A stretch of 64,000 nucleotides of DNA from Pomacea canaliculata (taxonomy: Eukaryota; Mollusca; Gastropoda; Architaenioglossa; Ampullariidae). The stretch covers positions 16,780,055 through 16,844,054 of the forward strand of contig NC_037599.1 of the NCBI RefSeq assembly GCF_003073045.1, read 5' to 3'. The position numbers and the translations under genes were made by a program. Shown one piece after another: positions 38,620-51,700 of this stretch. The notes beneath the pieces were generated by a model. That model was not told the DNA's origin. It saw only the letters and a program-made list of their open reading frames with translations, and did no database searches. The first letter of the stretch is position 1. Each line of letters starts with the position of its first letter.

Positions 38620-40740
38620 GCATGCATACTGTTAATAGAAGTTGATGTCTGTGGCTAGGTAAAGATGTTCCGATTTTCCAACTGTTGGCAGCTTTTTGAA
38701 TATTTTCCATAACTGGTTGCTATCAAACCCCCTTTTTTTTTAACACATTTCCTGTTGAGAGTTAATGCCATGCATGGCTTCAAAGATAATAAATTATTTA
38801 AAAAGGCATCATGATTGTTCTGTTCGTTTGTTTTTGTTATTTTAACATTTGGCTTGTACCAAAGCAAGGCTGAAAGTGCTTTACATACAAACATGAATTA
38901 AGACATGTAAGCACAGACCTTCATATATGACATGCTTGCACAAAACACAAATGTGCATGCACACAACACACCCAAAAAGTGCTTATAATAATTAATTCCC
39001 TTTTTCTTCATTCACATGCACACATATAAACACACACACTGGCGGCATGGAGAGAGCAGTTTAATACTTCATTTCTGAAACCTGACGCAGCAAAAGCAGT
39101 TGACAGAAAATAAAAGTAAATGATATTCATATATTTAATTTATTGCAAAATTGGGTATTTATATTGCATGTAGGAGTTTATATAGATATTTACACATCCA
39201 AACCAATGTCTGCAATTCAGCATGGAAAAGGCATCTGCTTTTATTTTAAGTGACAAAGAGGAATGGAGGGATTGAATTTTCCTACCTTTGTTTTTTTGGG
39301 GAATTTATTGTATTTTACCCTCTTGATCCTCGTTGTATTTTACCCTTCTTCATCCTCGTACATCTTAATGGGAGAGATGTGTGTAGGCTTCAGTTGTAAT
39401 GTTACTATCTTTGCAGAATGTTGACCTAGTTATGTTGGGACAGTCGCTTACCAGGAAATAATGTGCATAAACAAAACCAGTGTAAAATGCAAGAGCATAC
39501 TTTCTCATTTTCGATTAATTGGTTTCTTTATGCACAAGCAAGATCTTTTGCACAGACTTAACACCAGAAAAAAATCCTAAAAGGTGGTAAAGCTTCTATA
39601 TTCCACAAATATGGAACAAGAAGGTAGTATAGTCATTTATAAATGAAAGCAAGGCATCATTGCTTTAAAAGTCTACATTCATCATGCCATGAATTTCAAA
39701 TGTTTTCATCAACAAGGCCATTATCTTTATTGTGGAGTATGTTTGTGTTCTAGCACATGATACAGCAAGGCAAACCTCTACAATCTAGCCAAAAAAAATG
39801 GAGATAATAGTGCTATGGGAAAAAAAAAACTGAAGTTCTCATACAAGGGTAGAGAAGTAACTTCTCGTGCAGACATATTGCTAAGCTCATAAATTCATAT
39901 CACTACTTGTTCCACTATAGAAGTTCTCTGGGAGTGAGTGTGTGTGTCTGTGAAAAGAAATCTGAACCTGTTGTCATCATCACACATAATTGTCATTCAG
40001 TAGAATGTGGCTAGAGCTATTCTTGGATTTAAGAGAGAAAAATAGATTGTTCACCTCGGCAACAGTTGCTGACATGGCATAAAACTCCGACTAACCTTCC
40101 TCCCCAACAAAAAAGTACTGCTGGGCTGCTTAAGCATGTCACATAAAAATCATGTTACATAACTGGATTCTGTAGGTCGCACCATCTACCTATTTTGCAA
40201 TTTTTGAAAGCTATTTGGATCTGTGGTCCTTGTAGAGACCATCAATGCTAATGATCCAGCTATAAGTACACATTTTGCTGAAAGATTTTTGGAAAGTAAG
40301 CAAGACTACAGAACATTTTAAGAATGACGTGTTTCCTAAATAGCAAGCTGTACATCCGTCCACGCTCTCTTCCAGTTCTGTTTCACTGTAGATCAGGAAT
40401 GGGTGGCTACATGAGAAGCAAATGGACCAATAGTGAGGGATATTTTAGTGTCTGGATATCTGTCTTTTAAAAGTTTAATTTTAGAAAACCCTTCTTTCCA
40501 TTGCATCGTTTATTTTCCTACAATCACTCTCGACACAAATGATTGGTGGCACAAATGTGAGAAGTCAAAGGAATCCTGTGATTCAGAGTAAAATTGACAC
40601 TGAAAGATGAATGATTTACACCTGGTAAGTAAGATGGATTTAAATATGTATGTACACTAGCCTTATAAACTTGCATAAGCTGCTGCAGTAATGGAACTGG
40701 AAAAAAATAAAACAAAAATCAACAAAGTGATTTAAGCTGC
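38620..40740. other. Intergenic AT-rich DNA
   Basis: No gene seen between the AKAP7-like 3' end and the TRMT13 3' end, which converge on this interval. It has only short AT-rich and CA-rich simple tracts. Confidence 0.45.
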
Positions 40741-40742
40741 AT

Positions 40743-43700
40743 TTATTGGTCATGCTTGCCAGCTTGACACAAAGCAACTAATGCTACATTTTCTGGTGTC
40801 TGAAGCTTATCAATATATTCTTTGATAACAGTCTTCATGCCATGCTCTTCCAGGTAGCGGACTCGGCCAAAATCAATGAGGCGCTTGCATCGCCAGCCTA
40901 TTGCTTCTTTTTCCAGCTCACTCAGATTCAAACTCCTGCAGCACACACAAAAAAAAAATACATCTAAAAAATACACCACACTTTTGCAACAAGCTTTTCC
41001 TAGTTTTAAGGTTAGAAATATATGCCAAGTATCTTTAGCTTACTCCACGCAGTTGACATAGCAAGATCATTACAATAGCCAAGAACGCTACCAGCCCCAG
41101 AAAGAACGCTACCACCCCAGAAAAAATAACCCAGACGTTGGCACCCTTTGGTCTGCTGATGCCTTGGCATAACTCCCGTCTGATTTAAGCTGTATTCTTC
41201 AATCAAAAACTTAGCGTCAGCTACTCACAGGAAGGATGGGAGGGGATCATAGTTGGTATCCACTTCCAACCTTATCAAATTTTGCTTTCTGAACAATTTC
41301 ATTTGGTGGAAATGTATAGTGTGACAAGTCCTAAACAGGAGAAGGGAGGGTGCTGCTGTGAGCTACTGGGTCAGAGTTGCTTATTCAGGAGCTAGAAGCA
41401 TCCTTTGCAACCATAATGAGTATGCTATGTTGACTGAATTCTGCAAGATAAAGGCACTAGTACACATTTCTTTAAATAAAATCTTAAAAGCCTGGGAAAG
41501 AAAAGACATTGTTAACCAAATACATTTCTTAAAATAAAATCCTTATTCAAGCACGGAGAAAGAAAAAAGACTGCTAACCCTTTGCAAGTATCTTTGAGAA
41601 GGTCTTCTGTTTTGTGCTCTGCATCTAGGGTCTCCTGTAGGCTGTCACCTGTAGAATTAACTGTGACACATTTGGCCTCCTTGATGCCCTCCAACTCAGG
41701 GACTTTGTCATCTGTAGCATTAAGTATGACCTGGTATTGCTGTTTATAGTTCTTCCCGATACTACTATCTCTGCACTTTACACTGGTAGCTTTGATGGGT
41801 ATGTGTTCAGCATCCTCGCTACCATTATGGCTGCCTTCTGGTTCACCCTTGGGATCTACTGGTGTTTGAAAAACAAAACTATGATTAATTTATTTCCTAA
41901 CAAACAGAAACAACGGAAACTTTCTCCCAGTTGTAGCTTTTAATCCATTTGTTACCGTGAATTTTGCAGAGGTATATATAGACACCTCGGTGTGACTTCA
42001 CCTTCTTTGTGCCTGATTGTTCACTTCTGACATCCTATGCTGGCTCTTTTTTAATTGCCCATTGATCTCCCTTTACTATCGTCCCACACAAAAGCTTTCT
42101 CAGTTACCCACCATGCCAGTAGTGGTGCCTGATGTATTGTTAACTTGTTAAACGTGAACTCCGTTGCTTGTTGTTCTCATTTTTTGCTTAATCAAAATTG
42201 CCTTAACAGTTTTGTACAAGCAGTGGTCAAAGAATTACCAGAACTACTGTCGAAGTCCGCGCCAACCACACACAGCCCAGCTGCTCAGTCGTGTCAGCAG
42301 GTCAAAGTCTGATGCTGAAATGTTGCACTGGCTCATAAACTTCTTTCCAACATATGCAGACCATCTGCATTGGTGATGACAGCACAGGGCTATGACTATC
42401 CCAGCAAGCTTGCTGATGAGAATTTAAAAAAAAAACAACAGTATTTTATTTATCGTATCAGTTTTTCTGAAAGAATTTTTCAACTATTTCACATCAGCTA
42501 TTCTGACAATTAACTCAACATTTTTTGACTGGCAAGCCACACTTGTTTGTTATCTTAGGAAATGGGCAAAAGTCTATGTTTCTGTTAGTAATGTTGCAAC
42601 TACATTTTAAGATTACCTGTTTACATTTTTTTTAAGTTGTCTTTATCTGTAGAGCTTGTTTCTCTGGACTCGTTATAGTCTAAACATAAAGCTGAACCTG
42701 ATTCTCTGCACTGACGTTTTGAAGGGGGCTCACTGCTGAGTGAGTCAGCATGGTCCAAAGTTTCTACCAGGCATCTCAAAGTCAGATCTGTAACAAATTG
42801 GTAGTTTTGAATGAGCACAATTATGTCTTTAACATATCTTCTGCATATCACTATGCAAGCTCAAGCTCTGAAAGGTTAGCTACAAATGTCCTGCCCATGA
42901 CAACAACAGAGTGTGTGTGATGCATGTCCATTTTCCCACTTGATTTTATCCTCTTCACGCATGGGACTCTTAATTTAAAATTAAAACCAGTCTTTGAAAA
43001 GCATCCCAAGTAGTATAGTTTGTTATTGAAAGTGCAACTGAAGGAAAGATTCCTTTGTTTAATGTTTCAAAATCTGTGATGAAATATACTGCTGTAGAGA
43101 GCAAAATATATAAACCATCTCTGCCATAACTCTGGAGAAGACAATCAATCAAGTCATGAATGTTTTGAAATTTCCTAGAGTGTGTAACTCCTTCTCTCAG
43201 TATATTTTTAATTTCACCATTAACTTTGATAAGTCACAATTTGAACCACCATTCTACTCACCTGTGGCAGCCCCACAAAGATGTTTTCCGATTGCCACAA
43301 CTCTTTTATCACTATGCTTTATCATTGGCACCTTGCCTGCAATTTGACAGTGTAATAATGATTTTGTTTGCTTGCATGTCTGTAACATGTATGTTTAGAA
43401 GAAACAAATGCACATAATTATGATGTCAAATGGGTTTTTTTTAACAAAGTTAAATTTCATTTGAAAGGCTCCCTTCTGTTTCCTTTTTTTATTATTGCAT
43501 GTTGTCAAGTTTCCCTATTTGCGATACTGAAATGTGTCCACAAAACTCATGGTGCAGCGACCATTTGCGGTTAACAATCTCTATGCAAACTTGACAACAT
43601 GCAAACAAGACTGCAAATGATACTGTGTGCTTAAATGAAAATACCATTTTATGTTCTTCCATAGTTCACAGTCTCAAACAAATAAATTCTCTGGACATAT

Positions 43701-46700
43701 ATGCTAACTACAAGTCATGAATCTGACATGTAATGGTATAATCTTTATAACAACCCTACATTAGATAACACAAACATTTACTGGAACCACTTACACAACT
43801 ACTGTAATCTATTGCTTAACCTCTTTGGTGTTAACATGTAAAAATAATCAGTAGTCAGGATTCTAAATGCTTTATCACAATTCTTTAAACAAAGTTCCAA
43901 GCCCAAACACCATTTAGGCTAAACACCAAGGAAATCAATTCAACAATTGCAGAGCATTCACGTTTCAAACAATCCATTTTCAAACATGTCATGTGCATAC
44001 ATTTTAAATTTCTCACCCAAACTGAGATGTTCAATGTCAATTTTGATGCGTTCAAAAGGTACTGTCTCTTCTTTGTGATAACCATCAACCTGGGAAATTG
44101 ACACATAGTATATAAAGAAAAGAAAATCACATTCTGCACAATGAACGCAGCAATACATCACATACCTTTATGGGCAATAAAAAAAAAAAAAAGATGAAGA
44201 ATGCTAAAGTCGAGAAAAAGTATTTAACCATAATCACCTTTTTACCAGAACAACTTTTTTACTTTGACTAAAAAATAAGCAAAAAAACACCCCCCCATAA
44301 AAAAAAACAGTAGATACCTTGTAACGAATGCTGTTGCGATCAACCAGCAGGAAAGATGCATCATTATGATTTGACACTGCCTCTCTGACCCAGTGAGATA
44401 GCCGACCTTCCAAAGGCAAGCAAGAAACAAAAATTAGTAAACAATACTGTTCTAAGCATATACAATTTATTAATTTACATGAAACAAGCCAAACAGTACT
44501 TCTCTGTTCAAAGATCAAAAGCTAATTGATACCTTTTCCAGCCCCCATTTCAACATAGCAGTAGCCAGGAGCCAGCAGTCCCAGGCTGTCCAGCTGACCA
44601 ATCAACGAAGCCTGCAAAATTAAAGCCTATGACTATGGGAGAGCTAAACTATAAATATCCAAAGTAAAATAATGAACTGGATCAAAAGATCCCACTAACC
44701 ATTATGATGAGTATTATAAACACAGAAGTAAACTACACTTCTTTCACCATGCAATTTTTACAAAATCCAAACCTGTTGGCGACGATGTCGCAAAGCTGGC
44801 AGACCAAGGTGGGGTTTTCCAGCTCATCCTTCAGGCAGTCATGGCTTTTAACATCTGCTTCCACTGTTCCTATGTATTCTGCCAAATAACAATCATAAGT
44901 AAAGCAGAATGTTGGCGTGTCCTTGTGTGTGGTTCTGTTGCATCTCAGATTAAATTCACACCATTTGTCTGAGCCCCACCAGAATTGGCAGAAATATTTG
45001 CCTCAGTTTCAGGACTGCAACAGACTATGTTTAGTAAGAATGTGCTATTCTGAACCAGTTTTTGCTTTTGATGTTTACTGTGTTGTAAGATGTTGCTGGC
45101 TCCTAAAGAGACAATGCTACATAGAAAAAATATTGTCATACATCTTCTGTAAAACACGAGCAACATATCAATTGAGATGGCAACATCCATTCACGCATAT
45201 GGGTGTGCATGTGCACACACACACACACAGAGACACAGACAGAAAGGGGAAAAAAGAGTGATTCATGTGGCAGTTTTCAAAAAAAGCAGCCTTTGTGAAA
45301 ACCATAGCCTTAGGAAAGAAAAGGAAGGAATTTAATATTTTGTTCTCACACTCCCTATCTCCTCTGATAATATTTGAGAAGGAGCTTACAAAATATCGTT
45401 TTACAAAATTTAAATAAAGCTCCATTTTACAGCATTTCTCTAGTACCACAGTCTGTGCAAGCATATAAGCCAAACCTTTGTATATAGTGTTCACTCTCTC
45501 AATTATCTCTTGCAGTCTCTGGGTCTCAGTTTCACGCACTGCTTTCTGCAAGCAAAAAAAGATATTACCGTTTTTAGTAAACAGAGATCACAGTGAACAG
45601 TATAGTTATTTACACATCAACATATTTTGTCTGCATAAACAACTGTTTGACCATAAAAAACAAAAGAACTATGTAATGTTAGCAAAAAGATACATCCATG
45701 TAAATCTCTATAGAAATCACAATGGCACTTTACTTCTTTCAGCTTATAAATTGTTTTAATATAAACCACTGCTTTTATTTCCATACATACAACCTCATAC
45801 ATGGTGAAAGAGACTGATTAAGCTTATGACAGTTTAGGTCTGAATAGGGCACATTTTAAGACTCACTACATTAATGTCACTTGTTGTATCTCCTTCATCA
45901 CTTCCTGCGTTAATACCTTCTTCATAATATTCCTGATTCAGACAAAAATGCAACATGGATTAAAGCATATTTTATTATCAGAAATTCCTTGTTAACTAGT
46001 TAATTTCTGCATTTCATATGAAATTTTAAAATAGAATGGAGAAGAGGTTGAGCAATGTCAGCTGGCTGAGAAGAACGGATGTGACCTCTGCAGATTTAGT
46101 GTACCTGTACTGTAACATTTTGTCTGCAAATGAAGGCACAAAAGTATATTGATACGTGGAAATGTGAATACATGTACTTGATTAGCACTTATTTATCTCT
46201 TTCTCATCATTATATACTGACTTCCGTTTTTCGCTTCCTGCTGTTGCATTTCTTCAGGTGTTTTTTCAGTGCATCTTCATAACAGGAACTGAAAATTGAA
46301 TGATTGTAATTATACATAAAACTTCGTATAAAAGGGTCATCTTGACTAATCACATATACTCACAGAGTCCCATTTTCAAAATTTTTATGTACCCCAGAAC
46401 ACCTGTTTATGCAGAATATAATCATTAGCAAAACATAGTCATATGTTAAGCAATGTGTTCCCCACCCACAAAATGAGAGTTCCCTACCATTTACACACAA
46501 ACATGCACACACATCTCTTTCTTTGACAATTATCCCATGTTTCTATTTCTTACTGTTTTGGATTGAGTGGACATTGGATTCTTTTTCTGTTCATTTCCAC
46601 CTGGTATAAAGAACACAATCTCCTTCATTAAAAATATACCTGCTGATGTTTTGGCAATCACACACACATTACTTCAATCAATTTTAAAGAGTTTCTTACA

Positions 46701-47081
46701 CAAAATGCAATATATTTTTCCCATCACTGTACAGAATGACTTCTATTAGGAGCCACAAGCATCTCTAATATACGTACGACAAATTATTAATCACATTACG
46801 TGTACAGGGGTAATGCAGTTATCAGTTTTCTTTGGCTTACATACATGAAAGTGAATATAAATTTCTCATAAAAGTCAGGACATGTGTTAAGATTTTTCAC
46901 GCATCGGTTTTATTTACATTGAAAAATTATTTCGTACACACGTGCGCACACGCCAATGTCACAAACATGCACACTTAACCCCAAGCGCAGCAGCATGTTC
47001 AGCACAATATTTTTGGTCTTCGTTGGGTCTGAAACGACAGAATCGCTTCTTTTTAGAGCAGGAAAAAGGCACATTGGCCAT
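40743..47081 (-). CDS. tRNA 2'-O-methyltransferase TRM13 homologue
   Basis: TRM13 methylates the ribose at position 4 of the acceptor stem of certain tRNAs. There are fourteen exons on the minus strand: 47081-46980, 46600-46554, 46288-46222, 45932-45867, 45545-45476, 44878-44773, 44611-44533, 44406-44318, 44089-44017, 43336-43262, 42787-42617, 42412-42239, 41858-41579 and 40935-40743. Landmarks in order: CCCH zinc finger (KKKRFC, KYCAEH), RKRIQCPLNPKH, YEDALKKHLKKCNSR, SAM loop VEMGAGKG-RLSHWV, VAIGKHLCGAATDLTLRCLV, IVIALCCHHQCRW, SSWAVCG and a C-terminal helix (LIDFGRVRYLEEHG). Four single-base frame breaks are inferred: the zinc finger (extra T, near 47055), a C4 run in exon 6 (one C short), the A8 run at the end of exon 11 (one short) and the end of exon 12 (one extra). 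The first ATG is therefore provisional. The stop codon overlaps AATAAA. Confidence 0.88.
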
Positions 47082-47281
47082 CAGGAGGTTTGAGTATCCT
47101 CTTCTTTCTGCATTTGGTTCTCTTTTTACTTTTTTTTTTTTTTTTAATCCACCGATCAGCTGCCAGTCTTCTTCGCGAGTACAGACTTCTCAGATGATAG
47201 CAGTCGGCGTACGCGACCTTGCAAAAAGGTCACTTCCTGTGTCAAAGGAAGTACTTCCGCAAACTATGTAAGGGAGTAACT

Positions 47282-48014
47282 GCCTAGCTGCCTAGCAGAT
47301 AACCAAAGCTTTCTAGACAACCTTTGAGCGTTTAAAAGAAATTCTCATCTTTTTTAGGTAAAAATTAATGGTTCATATTCTACAGGATCTATACCATATA
47401 TACTTTTTATTGGCTAATACATTCATGCAAATTACTACAAGTAATTTTTTTTTTCATAGGCACCGGCGGGGATAGTAATAATAATCATAAGGCAACTATA
47501 CGTACTATTTATAAAATGCATGGTCACACTTAATTTTCCTCAGCGCTGAGACAAAACACTGGAGGCGTTTGCCCAGGTGCTGACAAATTTATATAAAAAA
47601 ACATTATAGCATAAGGCGCAAAGATCGAATTGTGATAACAAACGATCTATAAAAGAAAGATTTACATTTTTTATATAGTGTTGTGTGAATCTGAAGAGGG
47701 AAACGAGCAGGCGGAGTCACTAGAAAACGTGAGAACACGAATTTGTATTACTGGACTGCTGGCAGACGATTTTTTTTCCCCAGGTATTAAAACGAGGCAA
47801 CTACAAAGTGTCAATCTAGATACATCCATGGTGAGAGAGATTCGTGATTACAAGAGTATAGTGCTCAATTAAAACATGTGTAAAGTATACCATAAACCTT
47901 TTGAACGGTAAGATATGGAAGATGTCTGTCCATGGCTTTGCTGCCACAGCAACTTAAAGTTATGTGACTATATATATTACGTCCATTTCTGCTAAGGCTA
48001 AATTTTCCCAGACC
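47282..48014. other. Upstream region of TRMT13
   Basis: No gene recognised. The stretch 47225-47265, just upstream of TRMT13 exon 1 on the minus strand, has clustered GGAAGT/ACTTCC ETS-type cores, common in housekeeping promoters. A 64-codon plus frame at 47678-47872 is not recognisable. Confidence 0.35.
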
Positions 48015-48150
48015 CCTTCATCACATTTTTAAGGGGTACCTGTCTTTGCCCAAATTTCAAGGAGACCCCATTGACGAAAATTGAAGGGTCCTCCGAATTT
48101 TAAAAACTGCGTACTGTACGCAACTTTTTGCCAAGTAAGCAGAAATGGTA
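48015..48150 (-). repeat. Dispersed repeat, copy 1 (minus)
   Basis: Read on the minus strand this matches the segment at 63885-64000. Shared blocks include TTCTGCTTAC, GTACAGTACGCA, TTCGGAGGACCC, TTCAATTTTCGTCAATGGGG, AAATTTGGGC and ACCCCTTAAAAAT. It is one member of an interspersed family whose type I cannot name. Confidence 0.75.
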
Positions 48151-48359
48151 CGTTGTTCTGGTGACAGGGATACACAGAACTATTCAAGATGACTCCTATA
48201 AACATACATAGAGCAGGCATATAGGAGAAAAGAAATCATAAATCCAAATTGCTCATCTTGCATTTACATTTGCTTCCTCAAGAAATTAGATGTTTGTACC
48301 ACGTACATGGTTGCACTGAATGATAGACAAATATACTTTCAACCAGTGCAAAGAAGATG

Positions 48360-48500
48360 ACAGGACAGAACATATTTTATTTTAAGTACCGAATGCAAAT
48401 CCCGTGTTTTTTTGAAGTTTGCAAATAAGGTATGCAGGGCAGCCTGTGATTGAGCAAAGACCGAGTTACAGTAATCAAGCCTTGATAGAATAAACACACC
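48360..48500 (-). mobile_element. LINE reverse-transcriptase remnant
   Basis: The minus frame contains FILSRLDYCNSVFAQSQAAL. SRLDYCNSL is a conserved tail motif of CR1/Jockey-type reverse transcriptases. It is short and eroded, downstream of the PTER 3' end. Confidence 0.55.
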
Positions 48501-48783
48501 GACAAAGTGAGAGGTATGGCACGTAGAATGTGTCGGGACCAAACGAGCCATTGACGACGACTGGGATCTTATGTTCGTCGCTCATATTAACTGACAGGCA
48601 GCTATCCTACTTTTCCCGTCAAAGGTTTGTATTTTACATTTTGCAGATATGGTTTTGTTAAATAACAGAAACGGTTCTAAGCTTACACCACGTCGATTCG
48701 CGTCCGAGTGCTTGCTCCGTGCAAAACAAAACACTGCTTACAGACTGAGTGAATGAACAAATTTGGAAAAATTAAACACGAGG

Positions 48784-51700
48784 TCACTTGTCTTTTAACT
48801 GCAGAACTGAGAAACAGATTATGCAGTGAAAGGTAAGCCATGTTCTTGGGTTGTCACATAGGATTTTGTTGATAGTGTCATTGTTAAAACCTCGCTGTCG
48901 CATTTTTGGAACAACATTCTCCAATATGTGAGTGTAACCATGACCTCCATATTTCTTCTGCAACACCAGAGGAAAAAAAAACCCTAATTACTCATTCTTT
49001 TTTTTTTAACAGAAAATTGTTAAGTATAGAGGAATCTACATAAAATCTTTTAGGTTTGAACATGCTTTTGATTTATTTTTCCCCATCATTTGTGAGGCTG
49101 CAATTTCTCGAAATATGTATACTATTTTTTATAAAAATTATTCCTTTTTCTGTAATTTCCTTTTTCTCTGTGATTCCTTATATAAGTCACCCAAATGTAC
49201 GTGCATTGTCATGGTTGAACTATTTTTAAGCAAGAAAAAATAAATCTACCACTACTCGTTGTAATTGTTAGTCAACATCTGTTACATCATAACTCTATAA
49301 TTTTTATGACAGTATGAATTTAATTTGACTTCCTTTATTATCAAGATTGTAACTCTGATGACTCACAAGGCGATGCTTTGTATGCAGATCATGGGCCACA
49401 ACTACACGGTCACCATAGCCACCTTCAACCAGAAAGCGAATGAAGGCAATGCGATTGGCATCATTCGGCATGTCTTTCTCTTGCTGCAGCTGGTAGTGGG
49501 AAGTCTCAATGCCAAACAAATCATATTCACAATAGCAGCCAAATTTTGCAAACTCTAGCAGCTCATCTGAATTGAAAATTGTCCCTGCAAGCAGAAAAAA
49601 GTCCTAATTGATTGATTTACATGTGAAGGAATGGCCTTGCACTAGGCTTTTGCTACACATTTAATATGTTGTCTTCTTTAACTTTTTAAAAAGTAAGTAG
49701 ATGGAGTTTTATTGAAAAACACCAGGTTCCTCTTGGGTGAATGAAACAGTTATGTCAAGAAAGAAAAAGGGATTTAACTCTATATGTGATTTAAAGCTCT
49801 AACCGTTGGTCCTCTTTTCTGATAACATTTTCCTTTTCTATAACATACGGTCATCTTTTCTTATACCATTATGAGAAATTAAGATGTAAAGATATACCTG
49901 CAGTTTTATGTAATTAAATTTGTGTCTATAACCACCGCATGATCAGTGATGTGATGATGAAGTGATCCATGGTTGAATAACTACTACTGCAAATAGTACC
50001 AGCAGCTTAACATCACCTGTTTTTTTTCCTTGTCAGTGCTATTATCACTCAAATAAAAGGTACCTACTGTCAAGGTGTGACATGACTGTTCTATTGGCCT
50101 GCCCACCAGCCTCGAGGAAAATGCGCATTATCTCAAAAGGGGCCTGGGAATTACGTCCAGGGTGAATAATGGCTGGACTCCCAAGCTCCACCTGAACAGC
50201 AGCGCTTGCTCTCAGGGATCTTTTCTCAAACTCTGTGAAACGAGACACTTTCACTGAATACATGCTTTCTTGCTCCTGTCACTCAGCAATGCATGCTTCT
50301 TCATTATTAAAACGCATGTTTTGATATCTATAGTTGTCTCCAGAAATTATTTATCAAGCTTTGAAAAAATGTCTCTCTCTATATATATAAAACTAAAAAA
50401 TGACCTTGTTGCTTGGCTGGCATTTCTGTCAAACCTTTGTTTTATAGCAAATCCTGAAAGTTCTTTAGATGATATCTATCTGATATTATTCTGTAAAGAT
50501 GAATGTTTCATCCTGTTGTACTTACAAGACAAAGCAGTGAATGGCATCTATACCTGTGAGAGGCCAGCTGCACCCCACTTCTCCAATAACACCACACTTG
50601 ATGTCAGTGTTCTCAACACCATTTGTAATTTCTTGTCTCATCACTTCAGACATGGCCTCTTCTGACAGCTGTCTTACCGATTCACTCTGAAAGCTCTCAG
50701 CATAAAAACCTGGAAAATATTAATACTGTTATCTTGAGAAAGAATGCATTTTTTATTTTGGGGTGGTGTTCCTCATTTACAATGATTTGCCAATTTGTAC
50801 TTTCAGATTTTTTTTTACAAGGTTAAAAAACTTCAGCTAATATTTTTTTCTTCTTTGTTGTGAATCAGTATATATTTTTTTCCCACTGAGACCTGGAAAC
50901 CTGAATTTGTATCACCTGTGCCTGAAATAATGTGAACCCCGGATACATCAGATACCAGCTTCAGAAACCCCACATCTCGACTTAGACCAGTTGTTGTGTT
51001 TTCCACTACTGCTTGGCCCCCAAGTGCCTGGAGAAAGTTTTAGAGTTTGAAAATGAATTAAGTAGTTTAAAAACAAACCAGTGCAGATAATCAGCAAGAG
51101 TGTACCTCTTTAGTACATAACCAAAAACATTTAATATACCAACAATTCATTTATATTATTCAAAAGTGCTTATATAGTGCATTTCCTCTCCTGACAGCAA
51201 GCTCAACAGGCTTTTATAATAGTAAGAAAAAAAATATAGATGAGAAAATGAAGATTTGATCATTTTGTTGATAAAAGGGTCGCAGATGTTCAGAGTTAAT
51301 TGTCCGTTCTGCCTTGTATTGGTGTTTCACAGTCCAAGATCCGGACTTCATGAAAACAATGATGTCCTTGGATGATGATGTTACAAAATTAGATATGCAT
51401 TTAGCAGACTGTGTGCTCTAAACCAAAGAAGAATAGCATTCATATGCAAAATATAGTTTGTAGCCAACATAATTAAACCATACAAGAACATTCATCACAA
51501 ACACAGTCTCCATACAGGAGTCAGCATGGTTCACATTGCTTTCAAATTATATAAGAAATAATGTTTTTACTTTAGACTGACAAAAACTTTGAGTGGGCTT
51601 CTACCTTGTACTCTTTCATTTCTTCAATTATTGCCTCATCTTCTCCTTGAAGGCTGAGGTTTTCTAGATGGCTGTATCTGCAAACAAAAACAAATGCCTG

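Noticed and set aside
45168-45551. 127-codon minus ORF
   Set aside because: Only its first 70 bases are the real TRMT13 exon 5; the rest is intron read-through containing a CA microsatellite.
46376-46416. Candidate extra TRMT13 exon with frame CSGVHKNFENGT
   Set aside because: Exons 46600-46554 and 46288-46222 join directly in phase 2 and already give the conserved CPLNPKH-SCYEDALKKHLKK; the extra piece is not needed and breaks similarity.
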